NCBI RefSeq assembly: GCF_024626525.1
Contig: NZ_JANJGU010000007.1
Coordinates: 106,983-170,982 of the forward strand
Length of the DNA: 64,000 bases
Origin: Lederbergia panacisoli
GTDB taxonomy: Bacteria > Bacillota > Bacilli > Bacillales > Bacillaceae_C
Direction of reading: 5' to 3'
A model generated the notes under the pieces. The model ran no database searches. It saw nothing but the letters and a program-made list of their open reading frames with translations, and was not told the origin of the DNA. Positions 44,469 to 56,795 of this stretch are shown piece by piece (the first letter of the stretch is position 1; every line of letters starts with the position of its first letter). The position numbers were made by a program, and so were the translations under genes.

Positions 44469-44936
44469 CTATGGTTGCCATACTTCCCACACGTTTCCAT
44501 CAGGGTCCGCGAACGTTACATTTGGACCGCAAGTCACCCGATCGCTTAAAATGTTCACGCCATTTTCCTGAAAACGTTCGTAAAGTTCTAGTATATGGGG
44601 GGTAACGAAACATCCAACTGCGTGTTGCTTACCTCCGTCTAGTGTCCATGAAAAGCCTAAACGACCGCCTTCTTCCGCCGACTCATGAAGAAACAACGCA
44701 GGAATCGTCCCTGTAGCCGGATCTGAAGTGTTGCCGTCAGCTTCGAAAAACCTCATGATGGACATTTTCATCCCTGGCTCAACGATATGATTATTTGCAG
44801 GTTGGCATCCTAGATTTTTCTGATACCATTTTACGGATTCGTAGACGTTGCTGACTGGAACATAAATGCAAGTTATTCCTGTAATGTCTCTTATTCTTTT
44901 CTCAGCTTTTGCTTCTTCATTCGTTTTTATATCCAT
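44469..44936 (-). CDS. VOC/glyoxalase-fold protein
   Basis: 155 residues: DITGITCIYVPVSNVYESVK, then WYQKNLGCQP, with the terminal NVTFADPDGNVWEVWQP. Single module of the vicinal-oxygen-chelate superfamily, usually active as a dimer. AGAGGAG lies 6 bases before the ATG. Ligand unknown. Stands alone. Confidence 0.87.
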   Translation of the reverse strand: MDIKTNEEAKAEKRIRDITGITCIYVPVSNVYESVKWYQKNLGCQPANNHIVEPGMKMSIMRFFEADGNTSDPATGTIPALFLHESAEEGGRLGFSWTLDGGKQHAVGCFVTPHILELYERFQENGVNILSDRVTCGPNVTFADPDGNVWEVWQP

Positions 44937-45094
44937 ATCCCATCTCCTCTACATAATACGGTTATATATCTATCATTATTTTCTATTTCTAAAGAATGCT
45001 TTCCTGCTACTAACAAAAAAATAGTGTGTGTCCTTTATTATTCCGCCTAGTTCATTCCAAGTCTAATCCTCACACATAAAAAGAAATATATTAA

Positions 45095-45134
45095 AAAAAC
45101 CTGCGCTTGAATGTTCAAGTGTAGGTTTCTTTTT
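45095..45134. terminator. bidirectional terminator after the S-component gene
   Basis: AACCTGCGCTTGAA and TTCAAGTGTAGGTT around a 2-base loop, with A6 before and T6 after. Confidence 0.75.
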
Positions 45135-45177
45135 TGATCAAAATTCATACGCTCAGTAGACCTAATTAAAGAATTAT

Positions 45178-45792
45178 TCATTTTTTGGATACCTTCAATA
45201 ACGGTGGTGCCACTGCCATTGTAACAATTCCAGCAAGGATTGCTTCAGCAAGACCATTTGTTAAAAACACAGTTATAATGGCTTTATAAATGGCACTAAT
45301 ACTACCCGCATTAATTGCTTGAGCATAAGCTTTATTAAATATCAAAGAGATTAAACCCATAACTAAAAATGTGTGAAGGAACGTAGTGAGTAAGCCAGTT
45401 ACAAATAATGCCGGCTTTTGTTTCCTTTTTATAACTTTTTGAACAACCTTGAATAAGTAATAGGGAATAAACCCAATGATTACTCTTGGAACAAGTGCAA
45501 TAAATAACGCCCAAAAACTTCCTTGACTTGTTCCTAAAACAGGAATTACTGGTGAAAAAGCAAATGATAACAATGTTGGACTAGTTGTATTAGTTGCAAT
45601 ACTAGTGAATCCAAACATCAGTCCTAGAAAAGCACCAATTTTGGGTCCTAAAATAATCGAGGCTATAATGATTGGAATGTGAATCAAGGTCGCTTTAATG
45701 ATTCCTAAATGTATAAACCCAAATGGTGTGAAAGCAAGTAATAAAATAATGGATAAAAAAAGTGCGGTTAATGTAAAGTCTTTTATTTTCAA
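45178..45792 (-). CDS. ECF transporter S component (substrate-binding membrane subunit)
   Basis: 204 residues, six hydrophobic helices. LAFTPFGFIHLGIIKATLIH and IIASIILGPKIGAFLGLMFG are typical of ECF-transporter S components such as PanT or related vitamin uptake proteins. It would work with a shared EcfAA'T energy module, not encoded here. TTG start with AAAGGAG upstream. No riboswitch was recognised in the short leader, so the vitamin is undetermined. Confidence 0.8.
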   Translation of the reverse strand: MKIKDFTLTALFLSIILLLAFTPFGFIHLGIIKATLIHIPIIIASIILGPKIGAFLGLMFGFTSIATNTTSPTLLSFAFSPVIPVLGTSQGSFWALFIALVPRVIIGFIPYYLFKVVQKVIKRKQKPALFVTGLLTTFLHTFLVMGLISLIFNKAYAQAINAGSISAIYKAIITVFLTNGLAEAILAGIVTMAVAPPLLKVSKK

Positions 45793-45922
45793 CTTCTAAC
45801 TCCTTTAGTAACCTAAAATTTTTTATATACCTATAGACTTGAACCTCACCCGCCATATTATTCATTTGGATGGAAATCTACATATTAAAGGTTGAGATGA
45901 GATAAATACCATTGGAATCGGT

Positions 45923-46750
45923 CTACAGACTTCCTATTGGACTCCTACAAATCCCCATTGAAATACCTTTATGATTAATGATTTTTTTTAGATTTACAAC
46001 AGCATTTCCTTGATAAACTTGTTCCATTAGATTTGCTATTGTTTCGCTTTCTTCTTTACTTATTTTCTGCTTCATAGTCAATTTTTGGAACCATTGAATG
46101 ATGTCCATCGGAGATATATTTCCAGCAATGGAAGAAAGACGATCGTATCCATGTAATACTTTTTCTTCTAAATCGACTTCCCCACCAGCGTAAAAATAGA
46201 AATCATTTCTATGAATACCTTTTTTTATTTGTTCAACTTTTTCTTTATTGCCAGCATCTTTTATTCCAACCACTAAGTCTATCTCACTTAATTGAATAAT
46301 ACTCTTCTCTGATAAATCAAATCCAGTTCTTTTTGGGTTGTTATATAAAATGGTCGGTTTATTACTAAGCTGTATAATTCTCTTTGTATAAAAGACAGCT
46401 TCTTCTTGTGTCGGTATAACATACGGTGGATACCCAAGCATGACACCTGATAGTTTTGTATGACGAATATTTTCAGCTAATTCTTCCGCCTCTTTTTGTC
46501 TAATGGAAGCCACACCAAAAATAATTTCCATATTATTAATAAGTTCTTCTTCCTGATCCAAACGGTTTATTATTTCAATTTTCTCTCGTAGATTTATACT
46601 ATGCTGTTCTCCTGTAGTTCCGGAAACAAGAACAGATTTTACCCCTCGTCTATACAGATCTTTTATATGGCTCATGGTCCCTTGAATATTTAATGATTCA
46701 TCTTTCAAAAATGCTGTAGGTACCGCAATATGAACTTTTTCTGTTAACAT
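45923..46750 (-). CDS. dihydrodipicolinate synthase-family aldolase
   Basis: 275 residues, Schiff-base aldolase TIM barrel: VLVSGTTGEQHSINLREKIE, the catalytic tyrosine in PTILYNNPKRTGFDL and the Schiff-base lysine in LVVGIKDAGNKEKVE. It is probably a side-branch lyase (DapA-like aldolases act on keto-acid sugars or pyruvate adducts) and not the housekeeping DapA, which lies elsewhere with dapG. AGAGGA precedes the ATG. Confidence 0.85.
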   Translation of the reverse strand: MLTEKVHIAVPTAFLKDESLNIQGTMSHIKDLYRRGVKSVLVSGTTGEQHSINLREKIEIINRLDQEEELINNMEIIFGVASIRQKEAEELAENIRHTKLSGVMLGYPPYVIPTQEEAVFYTKRIIQLSNKPTILYNNPKRTGFDLSEKSIIQLSEIDLVVGIKDAGNKEKVEQIKKGIHRNDFYFYAGGEVDLEEKVLHGYDRLSSIAGNISPMDIIQWFQKLTMKQKISKEESETIANLMEQVYQGNAVVNLKKIINHKGISMGICRSPIGSL

Positions 46751-46815
46751 TTAGTTATCCTCTTTCCCTGTTTATCTACTATTGCTAAACTTCCTTTCGT
46801 TTAATAATTTAGACA

Positions 46816-46844
46816 AAAAGAGCGTTAATCCATCTGATTGACGC
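46816..46844 (-). terminator. terminator of the NUDIX gene
   Basis: GCGTTAATC, 5-base loop, GATTGACGC; on the minus strand followed by TCTTTTTG. Five bases past the stop codon. Confidence 0.8.
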
Positions 46845-46849
46845 CCTTG

Positions 46850-47239
46850 CTACTTAAATAAGGATTCTATTTTTTGGGCAACTTCCCTTGGTTTAACATC
46901 AATGGATGGAAGGTCATCTATCTCCACCCACATAGGGATATAAATCCCTTTGTTTTTATCCGAAAATTCTTCGCCTCGACCAGTACCGAAAGTTCCCCCA
47001 ACGATTTCCCCTAAAAAGAAAAATTGCTTACCGTTAAAGTCAATTTCAGCAATACATTCACTTACATCAATATCGATGCCTAACTCTTCATACGCTTCCC
47101 TTTTTGCTGCCTCTTCAGGTGCTTCCCCTTTTTCTATACCTCCACCTGGAAAAACATAATAAGTTACGCCATTCTTTATTCTTTTAATTAGGGCAACTTT
47201 TTTATTTTCAATAATAACAGTCGAACCTCTATCCCTCAT
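46850..47239 (-). CDS. NUDIX hydrolase (MutT-like)
   Basis: 129 residues. Nudix box GGGIEKGEAPEEAAKREAYE followed by ELGI is complete. Small MutT-like enzymes cleave (d)NTPs or oxidised nucleotides; the substrate here is not known. GGGAGG lies 6 bases before the ATG. Confidence 0.9.
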   Translation of the reverse strand: MRDRGSTVIIENKKVALIKRIKNGVTYYVFPGGGIEKGEAPEEAAKREAYEELGIDIDVSECIAEIDFNGKQFFFLGEIVGGTFGTGRGEEFSDKNKGIYIPMWVEIDDLPSIDVKPREVAQKIESLFK

Positions 47240-47341
47240 AGTAATCCTCCCACCCTTTTAACGACAGCCTTTACTATAATAATTTCGACAAAAAGGTCGC
47301 TTCTCCTTTATAAATTAGTCCAACAGGTATATCTTTAACTC

Positions 47342-47740
47342 TTAAATCCCAGAACATTGCCAAACTCCCCCCGAGCCAGGTACAAAACCACAAGTTTTGT
47401 AAAAGTTAGTATTACTTTCCTCATAGGATACAGTTACAATTCCTAATCCATAGCGTTCTGCTTCCCGTAACAATTCTTTTACCAATTTAACTCCAATTCC
47501 CTTTTTTTGATACTCAGGATGTACGATAATGTCTTCCATATACCCGTGTTCCAAGCCCATTCCACAAACATACCCAAATGCTATAAGTTTATCGTTTTCA
47601 TTTCTCACTCCAGCCCAGAAGTTACAACGTTCAAACAAATCAGGATAATCTTTATCACGTCTTCCCCATCCAACAATCTCTCTTAAATCGGGTACCTCAT
47701 TATTAGATATTGGAAGGTTTATCATAACTTTGCAATCCAT
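47342..47740 (-). CDS. GNAT-family N-acetyltransferase
   Basis: 132 residues; acetyl-CoA loop IIVHPEYQKKGIGVKLVKEL and the late VSYEESNTNFYKTCGFVPGS. ATG at 47740 with AAAGGGGAG upstream; 24 codons of open frame further upstream lack a ribosome binding site. Substrate unknown. Confidence 0.87.
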   Translation of the reverse strand: MDCKVMINLPISNNEVPDLREIVGWGRRDKDYPDLFERCNFWAGVRNENDKLIAFGYVCGMGLEHGYMEDIIVHPEYQKKGIGVKLVKELLREAERYGLGIVTVSYEESNTNFYKTCGFVPGSGGVWQCSGI

Positions 47741-48009
47741 TATTTTCTCCCCTTTACTTTTTTTATTTTGGTAAGCCTGAAAGACTATTAATCTCAAATT
47801 CTGTTTTAACATCGAAGTTTATATACATACTAATCACCAGAATTTAGTATGTAAGGCTTTAACATTTGTACATATTTAAATTAGCATTTGTGGATCGAGA
47901 AACCAACTAAAAAAAACTAGAGGCATACCGCCCCCTTACCGGACGATGTTTAGAGAAAGACGGATTAAAAATAGGATCGAATCAGGATTTGACTCCCTTA
48001 AATTGGGCA

Positions 48010-48058
48010 CAAAAAAATCCGAAGTAATGCCGGAATAGAACCGGAAAAACCTTCGGAT
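48010..48058 (-). terminator. terminator of the ptsHI operon
   Basis: ATCCGAAG (48017-48024) pairs with CTTCGGAT (48051-48058) and encloses a second small stem CCGG/CCGG; seven T follow on the minus strand. The upstream stretch 47741-48128 holds no gene. Confidence 0.8.
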
Positions 48059-48128
48059 CGGGAAACTTTTTCTTTCTAAGGAAACCCACCTAGAAAGATA
48101 GCTATTTTAAGACACCTAAATTGTTCTT

Positions 48129-49841
48129 TTATACAATGCTTTCTTTAACTGCCTCAATGACTTCCTTTGTTGTGCTCATTTTCAAGGCTTTTTCTGCTAA
48201 ATCTTCCATATCTTTTTTGGAAAGCTGAGCAATTTGCGAGCGTGCTTTTAAAATGGATGTCGCACTCATGGAAAATTCATCTAGACCAAGTCCAAGCAAT
48301 AACGGAATCGCTGTTTCGTCGCCTGCCATTTCCCCGCACATTCCAACCCATTTACCTTCATGATGGGCTGCATCAATAACCATTTTCACCAATCGTAAAA
48401 TAGCTGGTGAGTATGGCTGATACAAATAGGAGACACGTTCATTCATACGGTCAGCAGCCATTGTGTACTGAATCAAATCATTTGTTCCAATACTAAAGAA
48501 ATCAACTTCTTTTGCAAATTGGTCAGCCAATACTGCAGTGGACGGAATTTCGACCATGATTCCGAGTTCAATATGGTCAGAAACAGTAATTCCTTCACTT
48601 ACTAATTTTTGCTTTTCTTCTTCTAAAATGGTTTTCGCTGCTCGGAATTCATCTAAGGTTGCAATCATTGGAAACATTATCTTTAAATTGCCATATGAGC
48701 TCGCTCTTAACAAGGCTCGCAATTGGGTACGGAACAAATCTTGTTCCTCTAAACAAAGACGGATGGCACGAAAACCAAGAAAAGGATTCATTTCTTTCGG
48801 TAACTCTAAATAAGGCAATTCCTTATCTCCGCCAATATCTAGTGTTCTAACCACAACAGGCTTTCCATTCATTCCTTCTAGGACAGCCTTATAGGATTCA
48901 AACTGTTCTTCTTCGGAGGGTAGTTCATTTCGACCCATATATAAAAACTCGGTCCTGTATAGACCAATGCCTTCCCCACCATTATTGGCCACTCCTTCTA
49001 AATCATCAGGTGTTCCAATATTGGCCGCTAATTCAACATGATGACCATCAGCTGAAATCGTCTTTTCATTTACAAGCTTTGCCCATTCCGCTTTTTGTTC
49101 TTCAAAGCGAATTTGTTCCTTTTCGTAATGGTCAAGTACTTCTGATGTGGGATTGATATGTATTTCACCTTTTAAACCATCGACGATGATTACATCTCCA
49201 TTTTGAATTTCTACCGTTGCTGACTTTGTTCCAACTACAGCGGGAATTTCCATTGAACGTGCCATGATAGCAGAATGAGAAGTTCGCCCGCCGATATTTG
49301 TTGTGAAGCCTTTAACAAATTTACGATTTAATTGAGCCGTGTCGGAAGGTGTTAAATCCTCAGCCACAACGATTGCTTCTTCAGAAATCATACTGGCATT
49401 CACAATTTGAACACCAAGTAAATGAGATAGAACACGTTTTGTCACATCACGAATGTCAGCAGCACGTTCTTTCATATATTCATTGTCCATTTGTTCAAAC
49501 ATTGCGATAAACATATCAGCAATTTCTTTTAATGCTTGTTCTGCATTCACTCGTTCTGTGTTAATTTTATTCTCGATTGGGGTTATCAGTTCTGGATCAC
49601 TTAAGACAAGTAAATGAGCTTCAAATATCGCTGCTTTATCGGCACCAAGCTCTATATTTGCTTTTTCACGAATAGCCTCAAGTTCGGTTTTAGAAGTATT
49701 TAAGGCAGCTTGGAGCCGTTCCACTTCCAATGCTGTATCTACTATTGTTTTCTTTTCAAATGATAGATCTGGCTCGACTAAACGATAGGCCCTTGCAATC
49801 GCTATACCACTCGAGGCGGCTATTCCTTTTAATACATTCAT
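48129..49841 (-). CDS. ptsI: PTS enzyme I (phosphoenolpyruvate-protein phosphotransferase)
   Basis: 570 residues, full length. Transfers phosphate from PEP to HPr. The phospho-histidine lies in [23 protein letters not shown]-binding domain features are [53 protein letters not shown] and the catalytic cysteine in [10 protein letters not shown]. Its ATG overlaps the HPr stop codon by one base. The operon is led by a LicT-type antiterminator target (50195-50270). Confidence 0.97.
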   Translation of the reverse strand: MNVLKGIAASSGIAIARAYRLVEPDLSFEKKTIVDTALEVERLQAALNTSKTELEAIREKANIELGADKAAIFEAHLLVLSDPELITPIENKINTERVNAEQALKEIADMFIAMFEQMDNEYMKERAADIRDVTKRVLSHLLGVQIVNASMISEEAIVVAEDLTPSDTAQLNRKFVKGFTTNIGGRTSHSAIMARSMEIPAVVGTKSATVEIQNGDVIIVDGLKGEIHINPTSEVLDHYEKEQIRFEEQKAEWAKLVNEKTISADGHHVELAANIGTPDDLEGVANNGGEGIGLYRTEFLYMGRNELPSEEEQFESYKAVLEGMNGKPVVVRTLDIGGDKELPYLELPKEMNPFLGFRAIRLCLEEQDLFRTQLRALLRASSYGNLKIMFPMIATLDEFRAAKTILEEEKQKLVSEGITVSDHIELGIMVEIPSTAVLADQFAKEVDFFSIGTNDLIQYTMAADRMNERVSYLYQPYSPAILRLVKMVIDAAHHEGKWVGMCGEMAGDETAIPLLLGLGLDEFSMSATSILKARSQIAQLSKKDMEDLAEKALKMSTTKEVIEAVKESIV

Positions 49842-50107
49842 TATTTTGCCAGCCCTTCTTGATTTAAAGTTTCCTGCAACGTGCTTAATGCTTCTTGCTC
49901 ATCTTTTCCATCCGCACTAATTTTTATTTCTGCTCCTTGCCCAATCCCTAATGACATGACACCCATTATTGATTTTAGATTCACTGATTTACCGTTATAT
50001 TCTAATTTAATTTCAGAAGCAAATTTACCTGCGGCTTGTACTATAATTGTTGCAGGACGTGCATGTATGCCGGATTGGTCAATGACAGTAAATTTTTGTT
50101 CCACCAT
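49841..50107 (-). CDS. ptsH: PTS phosphocarrier protein HPr
   Basis: 88 residues with His15 in GIHARPAT and the regulatory Ser46 in [12 protein letters not shown], so both PEP-dependent and HPr-kinase-dependent phosphorylation (CcpA cofactor role) should be possible. AGGAG lies upstream of the ATG. First gene of ptsHI. No glucose permease gene precedes it, unlike the ptsG-ptsH-ptsI order of B. subtilis. Confidence 0.97.
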   Translation of the reverse strand: MVEQKFTVIDQSGIHARPATIIVQAAGKFASEIKLEYNGKSVNLKSIMGVMSLGIGQGAEIKISADGKDEQEALSTLQETLNQEGLAK

Positions 50108-50194
50108 AATTTATTTAGCTCCTTTATTATCCATTTAATATTTTGCTTAGACTAATTATTTTAAGGACTTCTTATAATATCCCCTTAAAACAAA

Positions 50195-50270
50195 AAAACC
50201 TAAACAAGTATATTCCTTTTCCAAAAAGGAATACTTATTTAGGTTTTGCCTGCGTTACCAGTCACAATCC
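50195..50270 (-). promoter_or_regulatory. RAT antiterminator target plus terminator in the ptsHI leader
   Basis: Minus strand: GGATTGTGACTGGTAACGCA then GGCAAAACCT (50270-50241) matches the ribonucleic antiterminator consensus bound by BglG/LicT proteins. It overlaps the 5' arm of a long terminator stem (AAACCTAAATAAGTATTCC pairing to 50197, then T7). LicT binding should block termination and allow ptsHI expression when beta-glucosides are present. Confidence 0.92.
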
Positions 50271-50298
50271 TTAAAAAATAATTATATAATTAACTCTA

Positions 50299-50327
50299 AT
50301 TATAGACGAATGCTAATATATTTGCAA
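50299..50327 (-). promoter_or_regulatory. sigma-A promoter of ptsHI
   Basis: TTGCAA, 17-base spacer, perfect TATAAT on the minus strand, about 30 bases upstream of the RAT. No cre-like sequence overlaps it. Confidence 0.7.
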
Positions 50328-50402
50328 AGTGTATATATTAAGAAACACGACAAGAAAAAGCAGAAAGATTGTAGTTGAAGAATAACATTGCACGAACTTT
50401 GT

Positions 50403-51215
50403 TCATATCAAGCCAAAATGTTTAAATGCGTTAAATAAGCCGTTCTGTTCTACATCTTCTGTAATATAATCTGCTACTTCTTTTAAAACACTTTCAGCAT
50501 TCCCCATGGCTACTCCAATTCCACAACTTTCCACCATTTTGGCATCACTTTCTGCATCCCCAAAAGCAAATGTATCTTTCATGTCTCCATTCAAATACTC
50601 CAAGAGAGTGTGGACCGCATTTACTTTATCGACCCCTAATAAGGCAAATTCACCAAACTCTCGTCTTTTGCCAGTCGCAGTCCAACTTCCAGCTTTTAAT
50701 TTACCGCCAAAATCCCTCTCCGCAGCTTCAAGAGCATCAGATTCTAAAACATAGCTTATTTTCGCCACATCATCACGATATAGATCCCCATCATAAATCA
50801 TGTCCGGAAGCATGCTACGGACTTTTTCTTGATTTTCGATTGTGTTCTCTCCGTAAATAGATGCAGCCTTTTGTAGAAAATATTTGTTTGCAAACAAACC
50901 ATTTTTGCTTTCTAAATAAAAACCGTGTTCTCTTTTATTCAGCCACTCTACGACCTGTCTGACCATTTCCATATCCATTCTTTTGTCTTGGATGACCATT
51001 CCATCGTGTTCAATATACATGCCATTTCCGCCAATCATTCCATCCAAGCCAATATCCCATAAATACGGATAAATTTCTGCCTTGCTTCTACCTGTTGTGA
51101 TATATACTTTGTGACCATTTTTTCTAGCTTCTTTTACCGCAGTAGAAGCCGATTCTGGCAGTTTTCCCGCATAATCAACTAAAGTACCATCAATATCTAA
51201 AAAAATGAATTTCAT
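50403..51215 (-). CDS. Cof-type HAD-IIB phosphatase
   Basis: 270 residues. Motif I FIFLDIDGTLVDYAGKLPES, motif II VYITTGRSKAEIYPYL, motif IV TFAFGDAESDAKMVESCGIG and GVAMGNAESVLKEVADYITE. Acts on a sugar phosphate or other small phosphate ester. ATG at 51215 with GAGAAGAG upstream. Its position after a GH1 gene suggests it could dephosphorylate glucose 6-phosphate released by the phospho-glucosidases, but this is inference. Confidence 0.88.
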   Translation of the reverse strand: MKFIFLDIDGTLVDYAGKLPESASTAVKEARKNGHKVYITTGRSKAEIYPYLWDIGLDGMIGGNGMYIEHDGMVIQDKRMDMEMVRQVVEWLNKREHGFYLESKNGLFANKYFLQKAASIYGENTIENQEKVRSMLPDMIYDGDLYRDDVAKISYVLESDALEAAERDFGGKLKAGSWTATGKRREFGEFALLGVDKVNAVHTLLEYLNGDMKDTFAFGDAESDAKMVESCGIGVAMGNAESVLKEVADYITEDVEQNGLFNAFKHFGLI

Positions 51216-51239
51216 TTTTATCTCTTCTCCGTTCTTATA

Positions 51240-51283
51240 CAAAAAATAAATGACCAAATAATCATGCGATCTGGTCATTTATC
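51240..51283 (-). terminator. terminator after the first GH1 gene
   Basis: GATAAATGACCA and its complement with a 15-base loop; six T follow on the minus strand. It separates the GH1 gene from the HAD gene. Confidence 0.75.
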
Positions 51284-51301
51284 TTTCACTAAACTGGGGC
51301 T

Positions 51302-52862
<1,561 letters not shown>

Positions 52863-52873
52863 GTGATTATTAT

Positions 52874-52902
52874 TAAAAATCAGTGAGGAAAGACCCTCAC
52901 CG
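52874..52902 (-). terminator. terminator after bglP-GH1
   Basis: GTGAGG, 6-base loop, CCTCAC, then TGATTTTT on the minus strand, just past the stop codon. Confidence 0.75.
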
Positions 52903-52909
52903 ATCAATG

Positions 52910-54382
<1,473 letters not shown>

Positions 54383-54431
54383 TTAAAATCTTAAGCAGAT
54401 GCCGGCCTCATTTTTTAAAATTATTTCTTTA

Positions 54432-56348
54432 TTATTTAGGTTTTACTTGTAATAATACGTCTTGTGACTTAACGACTGCATCACAAGCTGGTGTAACCTC
54501 ATAGTTAGCATAGTTTGTTACTACTACAGGAGTTGTTAATGGAAATCCTGCTTCTTTAATTCCTTCTATATTAAATTCAATTAATAATTGGCCTTTTTCT
54601 ACTCGATTACCTTGTGTTGTGTGTGAAGTAAAGTGTTTACCGTCTAGTTGAACAGTGTCCATACCAATGTGAATTAATATTTCTGCTCCATCATCGGATG
54701 TAATACCAATTGCATGATTTGTAGGGAACAAAGCAGTAACTGTACCGGATACAGGGGCAAATAGTTTACCTTCTGTTGGTTCAATCGCAACACCTTGTCC
54801 TAATGCTCCAGAAGCAAATGCTGCGTCGTCAATGTCAGCTAAGTTTTTCACTTCGCCGCTTAATGGGCTAACAATTGTTTCAGCTTTTGTATTTCCAACA
54901 GTTTTTTCTGCAACTTTCTCTTCCGTTACTGGTGTTGCTTCTTGATTTTTATTAATTCCACCAAAAAAGTAAGTTAATACGAATGCTAAAACCATTCCAA
55001 CTACAGCTGCGATTACTGCACCGATAACGGACATATCTATACCTGATTCAGGAATAAAGCTAGGGAGCTGGAAGACACCTAAACCTCCCATGACATATCC
55101 TACCGTACCAAATACTCCTAACATCGCTCCGCCGATAGCTGAAGAAATGAGTGTAAAGATAAACGGCTTTTTGAGTGGTAGAGCAATACCATACATACCC
55201 GGCTCTGTTACACCAAATATTGCAGATATAAATGCGGGTGCACTAAGTGTTTTCATTTTAGAGTTCCTTGTTTTAATCCAGACTGCTAGGATAGCACCAG
55301 CAAGTGCAAATGAATGAACAAAAATTAATGCTAATATTGGATCCCAACCTTGACTTACAAAGTTGTTGATTCCAATTGGAACAAGCCCCCAGTGAAGCCC
55401 AAACATAACAAATATTAACCAAAATCCACCAATGAATGCCCCTGCAATAATTGGACTTAAATCATAAACCCAAATAGTTGCTTGTCCTAATAACTGACTA
55501 GCCCAAGTTGCAATTGGACCAATTACAATAAAAGTTAATGGAATGATTATTAGTAAAGTAAACATTGGAACTAAGAACATTTTCACTACGTCAGGAATTA
55601 CTTTAGCAAAGAACTTTTCTAACTTAGCTGCAAAGAACGCAGATACGATAATAGGAATAACCGACATAGCATAAGTCATTAATATCACTGGAATACCAAA
55701 AAACTCAATATAAACCGGTGATTCAAACATGGTACCTTTAAATAATGTATACAAAGGTTCTCCAGCTTTCGGAATTCCTTCAAGTGCTGGATAAACGAGA
55801 GCCATTGCAATAACCATACCTAGGAATGGTGTACCGCCAAACTTTTTCATTGCTGTGTAACCTAATAAGATTGGTAAGAAATAAAACAGTGCATCCCCAA
55901 TTGCATTTAAAATTTGATATGTTCCACCTGAAGCATCAAGCCAACCACTAGCTATAAATAATGCATTAAAACCTTTAATCATACCGGAAGCTGCTAATAC
56001 CCCAAGAATTGGAGTAAAGATTCCGGAAACCAAATCTATAAAGCTATTTAATATATTCCCTTTTTTACCTTCATCTTCAGCATCAACTGGGCTTGAACCC
56101 TGGAAACCACCTTCTGCTACGACTGCTTTATAGACATCCGGAACGTGGTTGCCAATGACAACCTGATACTGTCCGCCACTTTTCATAACCGTGACAACGC
56201 CATCCATATCTTTTAATACATCTGTATTCGCCTTTCCTTCATCTTTTAACTTGAAGCGCAGACGAGTGATACAATGGACAACACTGTTAACGTTTTCCTT
56301 ACCTCCGACATTTTCAATAATGTCTTTGGCTAATTGTTCATATTTCAT
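54432..56348 (-). CDS. bglP: beta-glucoside-specific PTS EIIBCA permease
   Basis: 638 residues in the order IIB-IIC-IIA. IIB has the phospho-cysteine at residue 26 in VVHCITRLRFKLKDEGKA. IIC has eight or more helices with GVTEPGMYGIALPLKKPFIF. IIA has the glucose-type motif PTNHAIGITSDDGAEILIHI with the active His, then GMDTVQLDGKHF. It takes up and phosphorylates beta-glucosides. AAGGGCC precedes the ATG. The leader contains two RAT/terminator elements and two extra hairpins; the promoter carries a cre-like site. Confidence 0.95.
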   Translation of the reverse strand: MKYEQLAKDIIENVGGKENVNSVVHCITRLRFKLKDEGKANTDVLKDMDGVVTVMKSGGQYQVVIGNHVPDVYKAVVAEGGFQGSSPVDAEDEGKKGNILNSFIDLVSGIFTPILGVLAASGMIKGFNALFIASGWLDASGGTYQILNAIGDALFYFLPILLGYTAMKKFGGTPFLGMVIAMALVYPALEGIPKAGEPLYTLFKGTMFESPVYIEFFGIPVILMTYAMSVIPIIVSAFFAAKLEKFFAKVIPDVVKMFLVPMFTLLIIIPLTFIVIGPIATWASQLLGQATIWVYDLSPIIAGAFIGGFWLIFVMFGLHWGLVPIGINNFVSQGWDPILALIFVHSFALAGAILAVWIKTRNSKMKTLSAPAFISAIFGVTEPGMYGIALPLKKPFIFTLISSAIGGAMLGVFGTVGYVMGGLGVFQLPSFIPESGIDMSVIGAVIAAVVGMVLAFVLTYFFGGINKNQEATPVTEEKVAEKTVGNTKAETIVSPLSGEVKNLADIDDAAFASGALGQGVAIEPTEGKLFAPVSGTVTALFPTNHAIGITSDDGAEILIHIGMDTVQLDGKHFTSHTTQGNRVEKGQLLIEFNIEGIKEAGFPLTTPVVVTNYANYEVTPACDAVVKSQDVLLQVKPK

Positions 56349-56391
56349 AGATTGGCCCTTCTTCCTTCAATTAGTTTTTTATCCCGCATTA

Positions 56392-56461
56392 ACTGGCAGT
56401 AAGACCCCACCTCAAGAATTCGATATAGACCAAGAAGTGTAAGTGGGGATCAACTGCCAGT
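56392..56461. repeat. long imperfect hairpin in the bglP leader
   Basis: ACTGGCAGT, 4 bases, CCCCAC ... GTGGGG, 4 bases, ACTGCCAGT: two nested perfect arms (9 and 6 bp) around a 32-base loop. It lies between the last antiterminator-like element and bglP, where no function is expected. It looks like a mobile repeat, possibly the end of an IS605-like element, though no transposase is present. Confidence 0.6.
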
Positions 56462-56485
56462 AAAAGCCCGATTCGTTCAACTAAC

Positions 56486-56509
56486 AATCAGTGAAACCCC
56501 CCACTGATT
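56486..56509. repeat. second small hairpin in the bglP leader
   Basis: AATCAGTG, 8-base C-rich loop, CACTGATT; 25 bases from the first hairpin. Confidence 0.5.
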
Positions 56510-56527
56510 GAAGTTTCACGTTATCAA

Positions 56528-56610
56528 ATAAAAAACCTGAACCGCTCTTAAACACACTGATAGCATGTTCAAGATCAATTCAGGTTATGCCCAAAAAAGG
56601 TAACATTCCT
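56528..56610 (-). promoter_or_regulatory. degenerate second RAT/terminator in the bglP leader
   Basis: Minus strand: GGAATGTTACCTTTTTTGGG then CATAACCTGAA keeps the spacing and several key bases of the RAT consensus. It overlaps the first arm of a stem ACCTGAA/TTCAGGT followed by TTTTTTA. It lies downstream of the canonical RAT in the same leader. Confidence 0.5.
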
Positions 56611-56662
56611 TAGCGTTTCTATTAAATTGATAATAATATTCTTAATCCCCCTCCTAAAAAAC

Positions 56663-56734
56663 AAAAAACCTAAATTGCGCGTCATAAATATGACGTAACA
56701 ATTTAGGTTTTGCCTGCATAATCAGTAACAATCC
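56663..56734 (-). promoter_or_regulatory. RAT antiterminator target plus terminator in the bglP leader
   Basis: Minus strand: GGATTGTTACTGATTATGCA then GGCAAAACCT (56734-56705), an excellent RAT. It overlaps the terminator stem AAAACCTAAATTG/CAATTTAGGTTTT (inner GTCATA/TATGAC stem) that ends in a T tract. Confidence 0.93.
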
Positions 56735-56766
56735 TAATTAAGATTATTATTAAGTTTATAATGGTA

Positions 56767-56795
56767 GTTTAGCATGCGCTTTCAGAAAATGTCAA
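56767..56795 (-). promoter_or_regulatory. bglP promoter overlapped by a cre site
   Basis: TTGACA (56790-56795), 18-base spacer, TAAACT on the minus strand. Within the spacer CTGAAAGCGCATGCT (56785-56771) matches the catabolite-responsive element consensus WTGNAANCGNWNNCW at 14 of 15 positions. CcpA with HPr-Ser46-P should repress here when better sugars are present. Confidence 0.75.

Noticed and set aside
48659..48850. Plus-strand frames inside ptsI
   Set aside because: Shadows of the enzyme I coding sequence in other frames.
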